Of a stretch of DNA of 64,000 bases, positions 38,242 to 50,821 are shown in pieces. Numbering within the stretch: position 1 is the stretch's first letter; each line of letters begins with the position of its first letter. Location: NCBI GenBank assembly GCA_001636675.1, contig AZGY01000001.1, positions 3,635,118 to 3,699,117 on the forward strand, given 5' to 3'. The notes below the pieces were generated by a model, which did no database searches, was not told where the DNA came from, and was given only the letters and a program-made list of their open reading frames with translations. The stretch comes from Moelleriella libera RCEF 2490. Its lineage: Eukaryota > Ascomycota > Sordariomycetes > Hypocreales > Clavicipitaceae. The position numbers and the translations under genes were made by a program.

Positions 38242-38514
38242 GTTTCGCGTGGCCCCCAGGAGATACTTTGGACTAAAATGAAAAAAGATTGGGAAAAGGA
38301 TGCATCGAAGGGTGAGTGTTGGGATCGGCAGAAGGGGCAGATTTTGGGGGGGGAACTGAAGAGTCGCTCGAGGTACCCTGGGTAAGTGGGCAATCACAAA
38401 CCTGACGACCACCACGACGACCACGACAACGACGACGGCAAGGCAGCCGCGACCCGCACTCGACATGTCACTGCCAACTTGGAACCCAACGTCATCGCGC
38501 AATTGAGCTTCGCA
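38242..38514. promoter_or_regulatory. shared divergent promoter region
   Basis: Only 273 bp separate the ATG of the minus-strand WD40-like gene from that of the plus-strand dienelactone-hydrolase/SnoaL-type gene, so both must be driven from here. A CGAC/CCAC-rich tract lies at 38403-38442. No single factor site stands out. Confidence 0.6.
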
Positions 38515-40107
38515 ATGCAGCGCACACCCACGCCCTCGCCCTGGCCCTCGCCATCGCCATCGCCGGCGGTGCATCTGGTCAAACTCTCACCTGGCTTGCA
38601 TCTGCTGAGTCCGCTGTCCCGGCGTGGCCACGGGCCGGCCATGCTCCTTCTGACTGCCGATCACGCCGACCAGCTGACCGTGGCCAGTGGCGTGCCCTCG
38701 TCCATGGTGAAATGGGCCGAGGAGGGATACGTCGTCGCCGAGATTCAAGCGTCGGCGCTCAAGATGGCCGGAGCTGAATGTATCGGATCAGCGCTTGCGG
38801 CCATCAAGGGGTCTGCCGCGTGCAGCTCGTCCAACGTCGGCCTCGTTGGTACTGTTGACCCAAGCACCGCCATCATCCCTGCGAACAAATGCCGTGTATC
38901 CAGTGCTGATGATGATCCGTGCGTCTTCTGGTCCCCGTGAAGCGTACGACTCGGAATTGTGGAACGTAGCAGCGCCTTACCTGGCTCGCTTTGTACAGAT
39001 CGCTGGCGCCGTCGTCTACGGCACCGTGGAAAACCAAAAGACCCTTGCACCCGTATCTGAACTACCTATCCTCCAGCACCTGTCATATCATGAGCAGTCA
39101 GGCGCAAGGAAACTGTCCAAGACCGGCCTTGTCGCGACGTACACGTATCCCGCGTCAAAACCTCACTTTGCCACGCCTTTCCACGCCGACTTCCACTACA
39201 CCTCCGAGTCCCTCTCCCACACCCGCAACCTGCAGTTCCTCAAACCCCTCACGGACGGGCCCTTTTTTGATCTAGAGAGCATCTGGGAGGAACACACGCA
39301 CTATGAGTTTGCAGACCGGTCTGTCGAGCACACCATGAGCACCATGGTGGCAGAGCCCTATGTGAACCACGTTCCCACGGTGAGTTGAGAAAGTAGCGTT
39401 TCTGCCGCACCTCTCCTCCCGGAAGAAAACGAACACGAACAGCACTTGAAAACCAAGGAAAACATGAGAAAAGTGAATCTGATTGCAATCGTCGAAGCTG
39501 GCCGGTGGTGTTGGTCGAGGCCCACTGACGCAATTCTACCGCGACCATTTCATATACAGCAATCCGGCGGACACAAAGCTCGACCTCGTCAGCCGCACCG
39601 TGGGCATCGATCGGATCGTCGACGAGTTCGTCTTTAAGCTGACGCACGATCGAGAAATAGACTGGCTGTAAGGAAATCACTGACTCTCGCTCTCTGTTTC
39701 TGTCTCTCTCTCTCTCTCTCTTTCTCTCTGCCCCCAAGAAACTCCCTCCGTTTTGGGTCATCTGCGGTCGCCGATCTGACCTGAGCAGGCTCCCTGGCGT
39801 TCCCCCTACCGGCCGAAAGCTGGAACTGCCCTTCACCGCGATAGTCAATATCCGTGGCGACAGGCTGTACCATGAGCACATTTCATGGGACCAGGGCACT
39901 GCTCTCAAGCAGCTCGGTCTGCTGCCCGAATACCTGCCGTTCCCTTATCCTCTGCCAGACGACTCCGGTGCGACAAGCAGCAGTAGTGACAATGCGCGGC
40001 GGCAGTTCAGGGTCCCGGTTCTGGGTGCGGAAACGGCGCGCAAACTAATGGACAGGAACAGTGTACAGTCGAATGGCATCTTGGGTGGACAAGTCACGCA
40101 AGCATGA
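38515..40107 (+). CDS. dienelactone-hydrolase-like / SnoaL-type two-domain protein
   Basis: A multi-exon gene starting at 38515. Clear parts: a first exon with a LLTADHADQL...MVKWAEEGYVVAEIQ segment, an exon ending at 39379 (EPYVNHVPT), 39498-39667 (LAGGVGRGPL to EIDW) and 39789-40107 (LLPGVPPT to stop). The C-terminal part is a SnoaL/NTF2-like fold with FADRSVEHTM and HEHISWDQ, as in fungal proteins labelled carboxymethylenebutenolidase. The N-terminal part corresponds to the dienelactone hydrolase half, but I do not see its catalytic Cys-Asp-His set clearly. Between about 38848 and 38999 the frame shifts by one; several introns fit (for example 38849-38903), and a sequencing error is also possible. 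The start is the first ATG after the divergent promoter. Substrate unknown. Confidence 0.65.
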
Positions 40108-40371
40108 GTGAGAGACAAATGTGTGTGGCAGCCAAGCATTGCTGGGCCAGAGAACATACATTCTATTCGGGAAGCAAGGGGCAGACGCACCCCCAGGGTC
40201 GCGCTGGATACAAAGCCAGATCCGGAACTTTTTCCTTCCACCCCCCTCCTGGCGTTCGAATTATTCTTCATTTAGCCATAAAAGTTAAAAAAAAATCTGC
40301 AATATAGCAGGAGAAGAGAAGAGAAGAGAAAAGAGAAATCATCCAAGTTTTGCTACGACCGTATTGTCACA

Positions 40372-43035
40372 TTAGTCGATGGCCTTTTGCAAATGCAGGG
40401 CCTCCCACGCCTGGTCGTGAACCGGGAGGGCCGACATGTCAAAGGTCTTTGACATCCTCATCGCAGGAGCCGGCCGAGGGGCGGGAGCGGCTATACTTCT
40501 GCGAGCAGGGCTGGACCCGGGAATGCTGCCTGCGGCGCACTTGCCCCCGTTGAAGGCAGCATGGGCCGCGGCCTTCCAGACCTCGCTGACGTCGGAGATC
40601 ATGGGCGCGGTCCAGTACAGACGGCAGTCGGCCGCCTCGTACACGTACTGCGCCGGCAGGCCGTCGTTGGCGTTGGCCTCCTGGATCTCGTCCCGGGTGT
40701 TGACGGCGGCGGCGCTCGATCGCAGGATAGGCAGCAGGGTGTATCGCTTCAACTCCGCCTTCAAAGCCGTGTCGTTGCTCTTCTTGGACACGAGATCGAT
40801 GAGGCCGAAGATGTCGCCGTACTGGAGCACCTGCGAGCCCTTGATGCCGCCGACGCCCTGGATCGGGCCCGCCTTCGGACGGCCGCCCATGGCCACCGTC
40901 TTGACCTTGCCCAGGTGACGCAGAAACTCCGAGGCCAGCGTGCAGGTGGACGAGCACGCGCCGTCGTAGAGCATGATGATGTCCTCTGGCCGGAAGTACT
41001 GCGTCAGGTTGGCGCGGCTGCCGTAGCCCGAGATCTCGATGCCGACGCCGCTCGTCCGATTCTTGGTGAGCGACGGGTCCGAGAGGTTCCACCGCGTCAG
41101 CGCCGTGTACTCTGTGTCCTTGAAGACGTGGGGGTTGAACTTGTCCTCAAACGTGAGGAAGTTCTGGTTGGTGATGTTGAGGTCGAAGCGGTAGTTGTGC
41201 CAGTTCTCGTACAGCTGGACCAGGGCCGGGTTGGTCTCCTTGGTCAGGTCGACGTTCTTGACCAGGTCCGAGACGAGGCGCGACAGGACCTTGAAGGCCT
41301 TGTTCTGCTTCCAGCGGGAGTTGCCGCCCTGCACGATCCGGGGGAAGAGCTGGCGGAAAAGGTCGTAGCCGAGGAGAATCAGGCCGCCGCCGTTGTTCTG
41401 GAGGTCGACGACCAGTTTCTTCTTCCCTTGCGCATGGGAATCGCGGAGAAACGTCTGGACCACGTCTTGGAACTCGGCCGGAAGCCGGGGCACAAACGAG
41501 GCGAGGGAAAGGACGGCCACATCCTCGAAACCCTTGCCCTCCAGAAAGTACCCGGTGACCACGCCATCTTTAGTGGCGATGACGGGCATGGGATAGCCTT
41601 CAGGTCGCCCTTGCCCTGGCGCCCCTGGCGGTGGCGGTCCCGGCGATGGCGGTCCCGGCGGTGGCGGTCCCGGCGGTGGCGGTCCCGGCGGTGGCGGTCC
41701 CGGGCCTGGTGGTGGCTTCCCGGGCGGGAGTTTCGGTCTGCAAAACATTTCGTACATGGAGCGGCCGTCCGAGATGTTGCGCATGTCACCGACGATGGCA
41801 GCAATGTTCTCAAACTCCAGGCTGCTTCCGTTGGCGAAAGTGAAGGTAGTGTTGGGCCCATGGTAGAGAAAGGCACTTCTGCCTCCGCTCACAAAGCCGC
41901 CGAGACCTTTTTGAGTGGCTGTGGAGCGCGACCAGAACATGGAATTGTACGCTGCGTCGGCATCTTGAAGAGCACTAGCAGCATTCACGGTATCTTCGAT
42001 AAACTTGGACGCATCGATGCCGTTGATTTTGGTAATGGTCCGAGCTGTGGTTGCGTTTGCCAGCACCTCGCCTATGTTTTTGTGTTAGTGGCTTTTTTTC
42101 TTCTTTTTTTTTCAAACTTTTGACAGCAAGAGCACATGATTCAAACTTACTCTGAAGCTTGATAACAGGCAGCGAAGCACCATCTTCACTGATGGAAACT
42201 AACGCGTACGGCTGACGTCTGAACCTGAAAGCCTTTGACAGGAGATCGGGATAAAAGGTAAAGTGACCGTCCTGGCCCGGAGCAAAGACCTTCTTGTAGA
42301 GATCGGTCTGAAACTCAAACTCGGTCGAGTACTTGTCCGACTCCAGGTTTGCCTTCACCTTTGCCAGCTCGGCAAACATGTCGTACCCGGGGTAGAAGTA
42401 GTCCTTTGGTGGATCCTTCTTGTACGCGGCATCGCTCTGCCACTCGAGGTAAGGCTCGATGTCCCTGACGAGCTCAAGGGCTTCTTTCTTGCCCAGAGGA
42501 ACAGACTTGAGACACTCGTGAGCCAGGGCAGCGGCCACAGTTGGTACAGGTCGTGGTTTGGTTGCTAAAGAGGAATACACTGTCAGCATCTTCTCGTCCC
42601 CGAGTGCATTCGTGTTCATGGCTTACTGGTACCGTTCTGGTTTATCTGGGCTAGCCAGGTGGCTCGCACGCGGGCACACGGCTGCTGCGTTTCTGTGCCT
42701 GTCGGGGTCGTTGTTTGCGTCGGAGTGACGCCCGTGGCCGCCGCGGGTGCGATGCAGGCGCAGGCGCTGGACACTCTCACCGTCATTGGCCCATTGGCGC
42801 TGTCTTTGCAGTTTTCGGCCGCGAACGACGGGACGGCCGCCGTCGAGAGGGTGCCCGCGGCAGCAGCCGTGTAAGTGGCACAGAACGCCTGTGCGCTCTG
42901 CAGCCGCCCAGGAGTCTGGGTTGCTCTCAAGGCCCGTAGGCAATCATCGGCATCGCACTGAGCAGCTGCGAGCGCGGCGGTCAAGTCCACGACTCCAGCC
43001 AGCCAGGCCGTGATGGCAACCTTGTTGGGCTTCAT
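40372..43035 (-). CDS. secreted S41-family serine peptidase with Pro-Gly linker
   Basis: Three exons on the minus strand: 43035-42627, 42564-42151, 42071-40372 (840 residues). A signal peptide covers about residues 1-25. Then comes a Cys-containing, Thr/Ala-rich N-terminal domain, a second domain, and a linker of PPPPG-type repeats at about 387-426. The peptidase core follows: VVDLQNNGGG (about 495) and DGACSSTC with the probable nucleophile Ser at 648 or 649, then MGGRPKAGPIQGVGG. This is the CPAF/tail-specific protease S41 pattern; such secreted or cell-surface proteins are common in Pezizomycotina. Ustiloxin-type RiPP clusters also use an S41 peptidase, but no precursor or partner is seen here. 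Introns have CTGAC branch sites and keep frame. It lies tail to tail with the SnoaL-type gene 264 bp away. Confidence 0.88.
41625..41706. repeat. 15-bp coding minisatellite in the S41 peptidase linker
   Basis: The unit GGTGGCGGTCCCGGC (plus strand) occurs five to six times with few changes, encoding Pro-Pro-Pro-Pro-Gly-type steps on the minus strand. Length variation here would change linker length without shifting frame. Confidence 0.9.
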
Positions 43036-46000
43036 CTCGAGATGATTGTTGGCCCTCTGGTCACGTGTTACCGGACTGTTGAGGAGACAAAACTTTCGAC
43101 ATGAGCCTTGGATGACGGATCATCCGATATTTATATTGACATAGACTCGCGTCCGGAACTCTGTTCTTCAAGCCACTACGCAATACTACTGCGCCATTCC
43201 TAGGTCCCCGGCGCATGGCGGAGGACACACTAGCGGGTTCTCAATAGAGTGATGCGTCAAGAGAGGGTTGTACCAGGGCGTCATGGCCACGAAACACTGA
43301 CATGAGCTTCTGCCTTTGGGTATCCGTCAAGTTCTGCCGAGGCCAATCGGGTCGATCATCGCGCAAATGATAACCGACACCATAGAACCACGCCCGGCGA
43401 CCGCTCAGACCGCAATAAGGGAAAGGGAAGGGGGGACCCCGGCCCAGAATTGACCTGTATAGTACAGATACCCGGCGAGAATTCATAAGGGTCCCCCCCA
43501 GCCGACGCACCTTCCTCCTGAAGACGTGCCATTCTGGCAGGGAATAAAAAGAAGATCGACTTCGCGTCGCCATTCTAATTTGGCGGCAACATCCATGTGT
43601 GGTGGATAATGGTGGTGATTATGCGGGGCCGAAATCGTCAAGGCTGCGCCCCAAGAAAGGTACCCGAAACGCCACCAGCCAGCCGCATTCTCGTGGGCGA
43701 CGACAATGCGGAGAAAAGGCAAGGTGGATCGCAGCCTGTTGGGTTGGCACGTCTCATGCCCAATCCATACCGTATCGCGTGCGTGGTTACAACAAGCAAC
43801 AACTTTTTGGGTTTGTCCGCACGGGCTAGAGCCAAGAGGCGAGCTGGAAGCCAAGAGAACCGGGGCGAGCAAGTACCCTTCCACCCCCCAGGCACCCGGA
43901 CAAGATCCAGAAATCTTGGAGCTGTCGATCTCTGGCCTTCTTCGGACCTGGATCCTCCATCATTTGCTCCACAAAATTGCCTCAGGTGAAAGTCCAAGTG
44001 GCCCGGCCCTGGCAATGCAACGGAAATGGGACAACATCAGGGCATCGTCAAGGTTGACTGGCCGTGGGTGGGTTACGCAATATGCGCAGAGCGTGGGCGC
44101 AGAATCGAGTAGGCGAATTGATTATGCAAATGCCCTTTTGGTCCATGGACGGCGCTCCGTTCGGCGGCAGGCAGCGTCTTCTCCAAGCTAGCCGTTTCAA
44201 GGGGCTGCCATCATTAGCGACCGCAGACGGAGTCGACCGCCGACAATATCCATGCCTTGAGGCTCATGGGCCACACAAGGACATTTGGACAATGGACGAA
44301 CCGGTCCAATGCTCCCTCAAGGTGGGCATACGAGGTTATGTCGCAGCCTCCATCCCCACGACAAACCCACCCTGGGGAGCCGGCGTGCCGGAAAGCTCAT
44401 CTAGCCCAACGACAGTGTCAGACAATTTTGCGGGTGAATGATCCAATTTTGACACCAACAGCATCATGTCGCTGGCATGGATGACTGTATGAAAGGGGTG
44501 CAGGCTAATTCGACAGTCCGGCGCCGCCCGACCCGGATGGGGTGGAAGGTGCCGTGCCTTTGGCAGGTACGATCAGGCTGGTGCTGGTAGCTAGCTGCCC
44601 GAATGCGCTAAAGGCGTCTATTGTCGCGCGCGCGCAATTCCATGCAAAATCCTCTCCGCAGCTAGAAAAAGACATAGGCTTTCGGCGCTATGCTAGTCTT
44701 GGATCAGTGGCCCCTGGTCACCGAGATCATGCCAAAGTCGATAAAGCTTCTCCTGCCTCGCGATTACGTCTCAAATGCAAGAAAACGGACACAACGGCAT
44801 CTCGAAGCTGGAAAAGCCTTTGCTGTCAATTTGCATGGCCGTACACCTTCCTCGCGGCTTGCTCTCCCTCATTTTCTCGTCAGCCACTGATTTCCTACCG
44901 AGATAGCCGCGTTCATGCGTGTAGCTGACTCGACTTTATCCTCGCATCCCATATTCAATGCATCCTGAGGGATATAGGACGTGTTGGCGCTTCATGGACC
45001 TCGAGGCAGCCTCGAGTCATGTCGAAAAGGCCTCAGGAGCAGAGTCAATGGCACATTGAGCGCCTAGTTGCCCAGGCGGTTTTGCAAACGTATGCCGACT
45101 ATCGAGATTGTGTGAACATGTGATGATCACATATTTACCTCAAACACCGAGCCAAGACGAGGCAAACTTCGTTTAGAGCCTCAGCCTACTATAATTCATC
45201 CTTATTTATCCGCCATTTGACTTCATCTGGTAAAGTAAAGTTATAGTCTCTAGTTCTATGCAGACTTCTTGAGCCCAGCGTAATGAACCATGTCGAAACG
45301 TCATCCGAGTCTTATCTTGCCTCCTCGCAAAATTGCACGTTACCGTGACGGTGCCGGAGCTTTTCACCGCAGTAGGTCCATGTCGGGCGAACTAAGTCAA
45401 GGTCCGACGTTGGAGGCAGTAGAACATTGGGAGCATCTGTTGACCACATTTGACCGGGTGCTACCATCGCATCGCTGAATGACGAACGAGCCATTCTGTT
45501 CGGCTCCGCCGACAGCTGCTGTTGCGGATACACCACTCACAGCCGTGCCCATATCTTGCAGCGAACACATCTCTTCTCCACAGAGGCGTATGTTGCGAGA
45601 GTGTGTTCAGCGGAAGACTCTCGGGTCGAACTCCGTCGCCATGTCTTCGCCCCTATGAAACAATAGTTCAAAAGAGCTATCTACTATTCGCCGGCGATGC
45701 AGGGCTCGAGGTCTTGACATGAGGCTTTGGTAAGATAAGATGCAGGTAGCTGAAAATACATAGAATCTCTCAACCAAGGTCGAAAGATTGCTGGCATGAA
45801 ACAGACTTCTGTGAGAAACGATTGCGAGTCTGGCTCTGGAGCCACTCGCAAAGGTTCGTGTCCTGTTAACGTAGCCATTGATTGCTCTGCAACATAGTGC
45901 TCGGGAGAGCATAGTTTGTGCGGCTTCACGGTCAGTCTATCTACATATGGCCCGTGGCAGGTAGGAAGGACAACGGCGCCCGCGGTCGATCCTTCTTCAG

Positions 46001-47373
46001 CGAATCCACAGGAGAGGAAATTTAAATGCTCCTAAATTATGTGGCGCGCAAAATCTGATGGTGGACTGAGATGGGTGCCGGCGAGTCTTGCATTCTGCTA
46101 GCAAGAGCCAAAATCAGCAGCTCGACTTCGGCGTGACGACGGTGTGATGGACACAGCACTGCTCCCCAGTAACAAAAGTTTCCACGAAGAATCGTCGCTC
46201 AGATGCAAAGAGTTCAGATGTGGTAGGTTTCGCCACTGTGCAGCAGGCTTTGATGTGAAGACCGACGCGCAAGGGCAATGAAAGCCAACATGGAGTGACC
46301 TGACAGGTCGAACGGAAGATTTGTCAGAGACATTTGTTTTATAAATCAGCATCGGCGGAATGATACCTGCCTCAGTGCTTGACTCTAAAATTGTCTTCAT
46401 CATATTGAAACTTCCGTCCATATTCATGCATGACGGGCGATGTCAGTGCAGACTTCCCACGAAGTCTGAGAGTTGGAAAAAAAAAGTTTTGACATCGCCA
46501 TCAGACAAACATGACAATGAAAGTTTTGACCCCCTCGCCTCAAGAATAAGCCCCATCGAGTAACCCAATGAATATTGAGCAATCGCATGCCTATCGACTT
46601 CGACAACAAGTCCTCAGCGCCCGACACCACAATTCACGTCACCACGGCTAGACTGTCACCCGCAGACGCGAGCTCGACACCAGTGAGTCCAGCATTGTGC
46701 TCCAAGCGCGGACTCATATCTTCATCCATGGGGGCCAAGAGACGCAGCTGGATGCTGGTGAGGACTTGCAGAAAGACGGATGTAGCGACAGAAAGGGTGG
46801 ATGCGCGCGAATTGGGCCAAGGTGCAAGAGGTCAGCCGCGGTGCTTCTATGGCGGCGCGTTTCCGCAGACTCCGAGAAGGAGTTTGTCCGGGGACTTTCT
46901 CCCGAAGCATAAAGGTCTCGGAAGACAAGATACGAGGCCGAAGCCAAGTATCTCTGTTTGGAAGCTTCGAATAGCGATTTGTTGAGCGAGGGGGTGAGGA
47001 AAGAAGAGAAGAAGAGAAAAAAAAGGGCTTTGCACTGCGTTGTCAAAAATTCTCTGGCTCGGGTGAGGCCCACAAAACATGCACTTATCGGACCTAGCAC
47101 GCGTTCATGGGTGAAGCTCGACACTGACTGCCAGCCAATCAGCTGGCTCGGCGCGATGAACGGCTGCCTGCCTGGAGTCTGCCTGGAGCCTGCCGAACCT
47201 GTGAATCTGCAATGGCCTCGATAGGCGGCGTTGGATAAATTCTTCTGTCCTCACGCGCCGTGCCTGGCTCTGACCACGCACTCTGGCACTTCTATTCTAA
47301 GGAGAGGACCTGTCGCATATTTCAACATTGGGAATCCGGCGACTCGCTCGGTTGCGAGCAATCCTCATTCGCC
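43036..47373. other. 4.3-kb gene-poor interval
   Basis: Apart from the peptidase promoter at the left and the Rae1 promoter at the right, I see no gene. Open frames up to about 160 codons (for example 43706-44191 and 44542-44928) have no recognisable protein character or splice continuation. Confidence 0.55.
43128..43135 (-). promoter_or_regulatory. TATA box of the S41 peptidase gene
   Basis: TATAAATA on the minus strand lies 93 bp upstream of the ATG at 43035, in the position expected for a TATA box in filamentous fungi. Confidence 0.55.
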
Positions 47374-48596
47374 ATGCCCGGGCTTTTTGGCTCTACCACG
47401 GCCACGGCATCGACACCAAGCACCGTTGGCGATCTCAACGCAGATGTCGCACTCAGCGACCCGCCCACGGATTCGATTTCCGACATCTCATTCGCGCCTC
47501 AAAGGAACGGGTCAGAGCGTCTGGCCGTGTCCAGCTGGGATAACAAGGTCCGGATCTACGACATTGCGCCGAATGGCTCGAGTCAGGGCTATCACGCGTA
47601 CGAGCACTCACAGCCCGTGTTGAGCTGTGCCTTTTCTCCGGTAAGACTTTGCGGGCAAACGCGCGCATCTACCCTGATAACCCTGGCTGGAGAATCGCAG
47701 CAGTTCACTGAGCAAGACCCCTTACAGGATGGAACAAAAGTGGCCTCGGCTAGCGCGGACAAGACCGTGAAAGTGTGCGACGTGGACAGCCGCCAAGAAA
47801 TCACCATCGGCTCTCACGACAAGCCCGTTCGAGTATGTCGATGGTTCGGCAACACCATCATCGCGTCGGGATCATGGGACGGCACCATCAAATTCTGGGA
47901 TCTGTCACAAACGCCAGGGCAACCCGCTGTTTCGCTCGATGTCAAGGAGCGCGTGTATGCCATGGACATTAAAGAAAACCTCTGTGTCGTGGCCACGCCC
48001 AGTAAGAATATCCATGTCATTGACTTGACGAAACCAAAGGACATATACAAAACCATCCAATGCTCTCTGCACTGGCAAACACGAACAGTCAGCTGCTTTA
48101 AGGAATGTGATGGGTTCGCCGTCGGGAGTATTGAAGGACGATGCGCCATCCAGTACATTGAGGAGAAAAATGCAGGGTAGGTCTCGAAATCTTCAAAGGC
48201 GCTTGCGCTCGTGGTCCCGCCGCTGACCAATGCAGATCGAACTTCTCCTTCAAATGTCATCGCGATCCTGCTGTCAACAATATTGTCAAGGCGCATGCCG
48301 TCAATGCCATCTCGGTCCATCCCGAGCACGGCACGTTCAGTACGGCAGGATCGGATGGCACGTTTCATTTCTGGGATAAGGACGCGAAGCACCGACTGAA
48401 GGGATATCCCAACGTTGGAGGAAGCATCACCGCCACTGCATTCAACGCAACGGGCACGATCTTCGCTTATGCTATCAGCTACGACTGGAGTAAGGGCTAT
48501 CAGCACAACTACCAGAACTATCCCATTAAGGTTATGTTGCATCCCCTCACAGCTGACGAGTGCAAGCCACGGGCATCGGCGGCAAAGAAGAGGTAG
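47374..48596 (+). CDS. RAE1: mRNA export factor Rae1/Gle2 (WD40)
   Basis: Three exons, 47374-47640, 47728-48176, 48236-48596 (358 residues, as usual for the family). The seven-bladed propeller opens with SISDISFAP and SSWDNKVRIYD, continues with SASADKTVKVCD and IASGSWDGTIKFWD, and ends with the Rae1-specific C-terminus, with the Tyr-Gln-Asn-Tyr-Pro-Ile-Lys-Val segment and DECKPR. It binds the GLEBS motif of nucleoporin Nup98-type proteins and takes part in poly(A) RNA export; relatives of Bub3 share the fold but not this tail. Both introns keep frame and the second has a CTGAC branch site. The start ATG gives the short Ser/Thr-rich leader (MPGLFGSTTA) common in fungal Rae1. Confidence 0.95.
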
Positions 48597-50001
48597 CGAA
48601 TGGAAGCGTGGTTGGGTGTGTGTACTTTAGATGAAAATGCAGGGCTTTCGGGGCTTGACACCAGCCGGAAAATCGAAAGCGAGTAGCGGCTTAGTAGCTG
48701 GTGTGTGAGGATACCAGGAAATGCATTCATTGTCAGTTCTTCATTCTCGTTCTCGTTCCCTCGTGATTCCTCATGCTAGATCATCCCAAAAGTTTCCGTA
48801 GTGCCAATGTCAAACGTCCATGGGCGGGGATGCGCTTAACCTCAATTTGGTAGACAGACAGCGGTGAGTCATATCAAGAACAGTTCTGTACTACCCAGCG
48901 AAGTACAGCATCGTCCTGGTATCGCCTTGGGTGTTGTCCCGTGCAGTTCTGTCAGGGAATGCCTCGATCGTCGTCAGATAATTTGACAAGCACGGCTCGC
49001 GCAGCGGTATCTTCTCCCCTGCTTTCGAAAACTACCTGGCTGCTAAGACTTCAATGGTCAATATGTGACTATACCAATTTGCTTGTGTCAGTTGGTACCC
49101 GTTGTTCCGCACCAGCAGGGACTATCCACAAGCATTCGTGATAACAAGGCCCGTTTACAGATCGTTTCGACGACTTGAACAATAACTCATGCTTCCTTTG
49201 GCGCAGGAAACAACTGAGCTACCTACCTAGGTAGATACCTACCTATGCAAAACAATCGACGATGGAGAGTCGGCTGTGTTTCGGGGCAGCGCATCGTACC
49301 AGTCCGTGGTCTGCACTAGCCGTCCAGGGTAGCTCGGAAGGTGATATTCTGACCCCGCGATTCATATGTTTTCCAGCATTGCAATACCCGGTATATCGTT
49401 TCGTTCGGTTTCGTGATAACTAAAAACGTAGGTCCCCTGGGACCCGGCTCGATGACGAGCGAACAAAAAGTGAACAATAGGCCCGGAAATGAATTATGAA
49501 CTCCATGGCGCTCCAATGGCCAAGCTTATCAGATTTGTATGGCACGCGACGTTGCAAGGGCACTAGTCTAGATTCTGGACCGTCTGTCGTCTTCGTTGGC
49601 GTGAGAGCTGGGGCCACATGACTCGAACGACGGACAGGCAGGACATTGTGTGTATGTCGGGCCCAGCAATACCAGATCCACGACTTGCGCTTCAGGTGGG
49701 GTGGATCACTGGCAAGCCATATCTATTGGGTTATGTGTGCCATCGCGAGCTTCATGTGCGGCTCGCAGAAGGCGCATTTTCGCAGCGTGCGCAGTCGGGA
49801 TTCCGAAGTCAGCTAGCTATCTAGCACCCGTGAAGTATACAACAGGATGTCGTTGCACCTGAGCTACCGCAACATGCCTCCAGTATTGCCTGTGAAGGAA
49901 AAGTAATAGAGAGAAAGATAAGAAAGAAATACGCTCAAAGTCCCATTGTATAGATTCCAAAAACATGTATCATTGGCCTCCTTTGCTGACATCATCAGCC
50001 C
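48597..50001. other. intergenic, tail-to-tail
   Basis: No gene seen in 1.4 kb. A palindromic CCTACCTAGGTAGATACCTA-type element sits at about 49211-49241. Short open frames have no support. Confidence 0.55.
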
Positions 50002-50821
50002 TCAAAAAGCCTTCCTGGGAGCACCGCCAAGAAAATCCTCCACCATGCCTTTCCAGATGTCACGGATCATGCCATTACTTCGATCATCTTCCTGAACGGG
50101 CCGGCTGTTTTCTTCGTAAAGAAACTTGAGCTCGATTCCGTCCAGACCAAAGCCCTTGACCTCAGCCTTGGGTGCACCAGGAATGACATTATCAGGGTTT
50201 GCGGCGACAATGGTGACTTCTGGCATGACGGCTGACTCGATCACAATGGGACCATGGGCAACGCCGTAGTTGTCTGGGAGGAGCGGGACGCGGGGCCCGT
50301 CGTCCGGATTCGAGGGGCCGGCGAGGAAGGTCATTGGGGGGAAAACAGTGGCGTCGATATGTTGTGTGGATGTTTGCATGGCGGCGGCGGCGGCGGATGA
50401 ATGGAAGGTCTGCATCAGGGGCTTGGCACGGTTGGCAATGGATGGCTGCGGAGTAGGTCGGTGGTTTGTGGCCAGTCCGCGGGAAGACTGCGAGGCATGG
50501 TGTCAGCATCTGCAGAGTGCACAGAGAGGGGGGGAAAGGGTGAGGGTTCAGGCGTTTCGCAAAGTGTTATATGAACAAGCAGGGAAAGAAAAAGAAGAAA
50601 CAGGAAAAAAAAGTACGTACGTCAGAATGCTCATTGATTCTCCGGTTGCGCAACAGGTCGGCGTATTTGGGCATAAGGGCAGCTCCAGCGCTGTGTGCAG
50701 AGCTGTCCATGATGGGGGTTCCGGCACGAGCGCCCACGCCGACGACGCCGACGCCAGACGTAGGGGAGCTGCTCAGAGCTGCTCTAGCAATCTTGGACAG
50801 GGGAGCTGTGACACGGGACAT
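50002..50821 (-). CDS. uncharacterised protein, possibly mitochondrial
   Basis: Two exons on the minus strand, 50821-50621 and 50487-50002, joined in frame by a 133-bp GTACGT...CAG intron (228 residues). I do not recognise a family. The first 35 residues are rich in Ala, Ser, Arg and Val with few acidic residues, which resembles a mitochondrial targeting sequence. A second Arg/Ser/Ala-rich stretch with an Ala run encoded by a GCC repeat (50382-50396) follows the splice. The last 110 residues look like a folded domain with PDNVIPGAPKAEVKGFGLDG and a C-terminal WKGMVEDFLGGAPRKAF. The good splice signals and the non-repetitive C-terminus make it a likely real gene. The neighbours give no hint of its job. 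Confidence 0.65.

Noticed and set aside
40561..42123. Plus-strand open frame of 520 codons
   Set aside because: It lies antisense to the S41 peptidase exon, and its content (Arg/Val/Leu-rich, repetitive at the Pro-Gly linker) is what the reverse of that GC-rich exon gives.
36052..43035. A RiPP (ustiloxin/dikaritin-like) cluster, given an S41 peptidase near a repeat-containing protein
   Set aside because: The repeat protein has WD40 blades, no signal peptide and no Kex2-type KR sites between repeats, and no DUF3328 (UstY-type) or tyrosinase gene is present.
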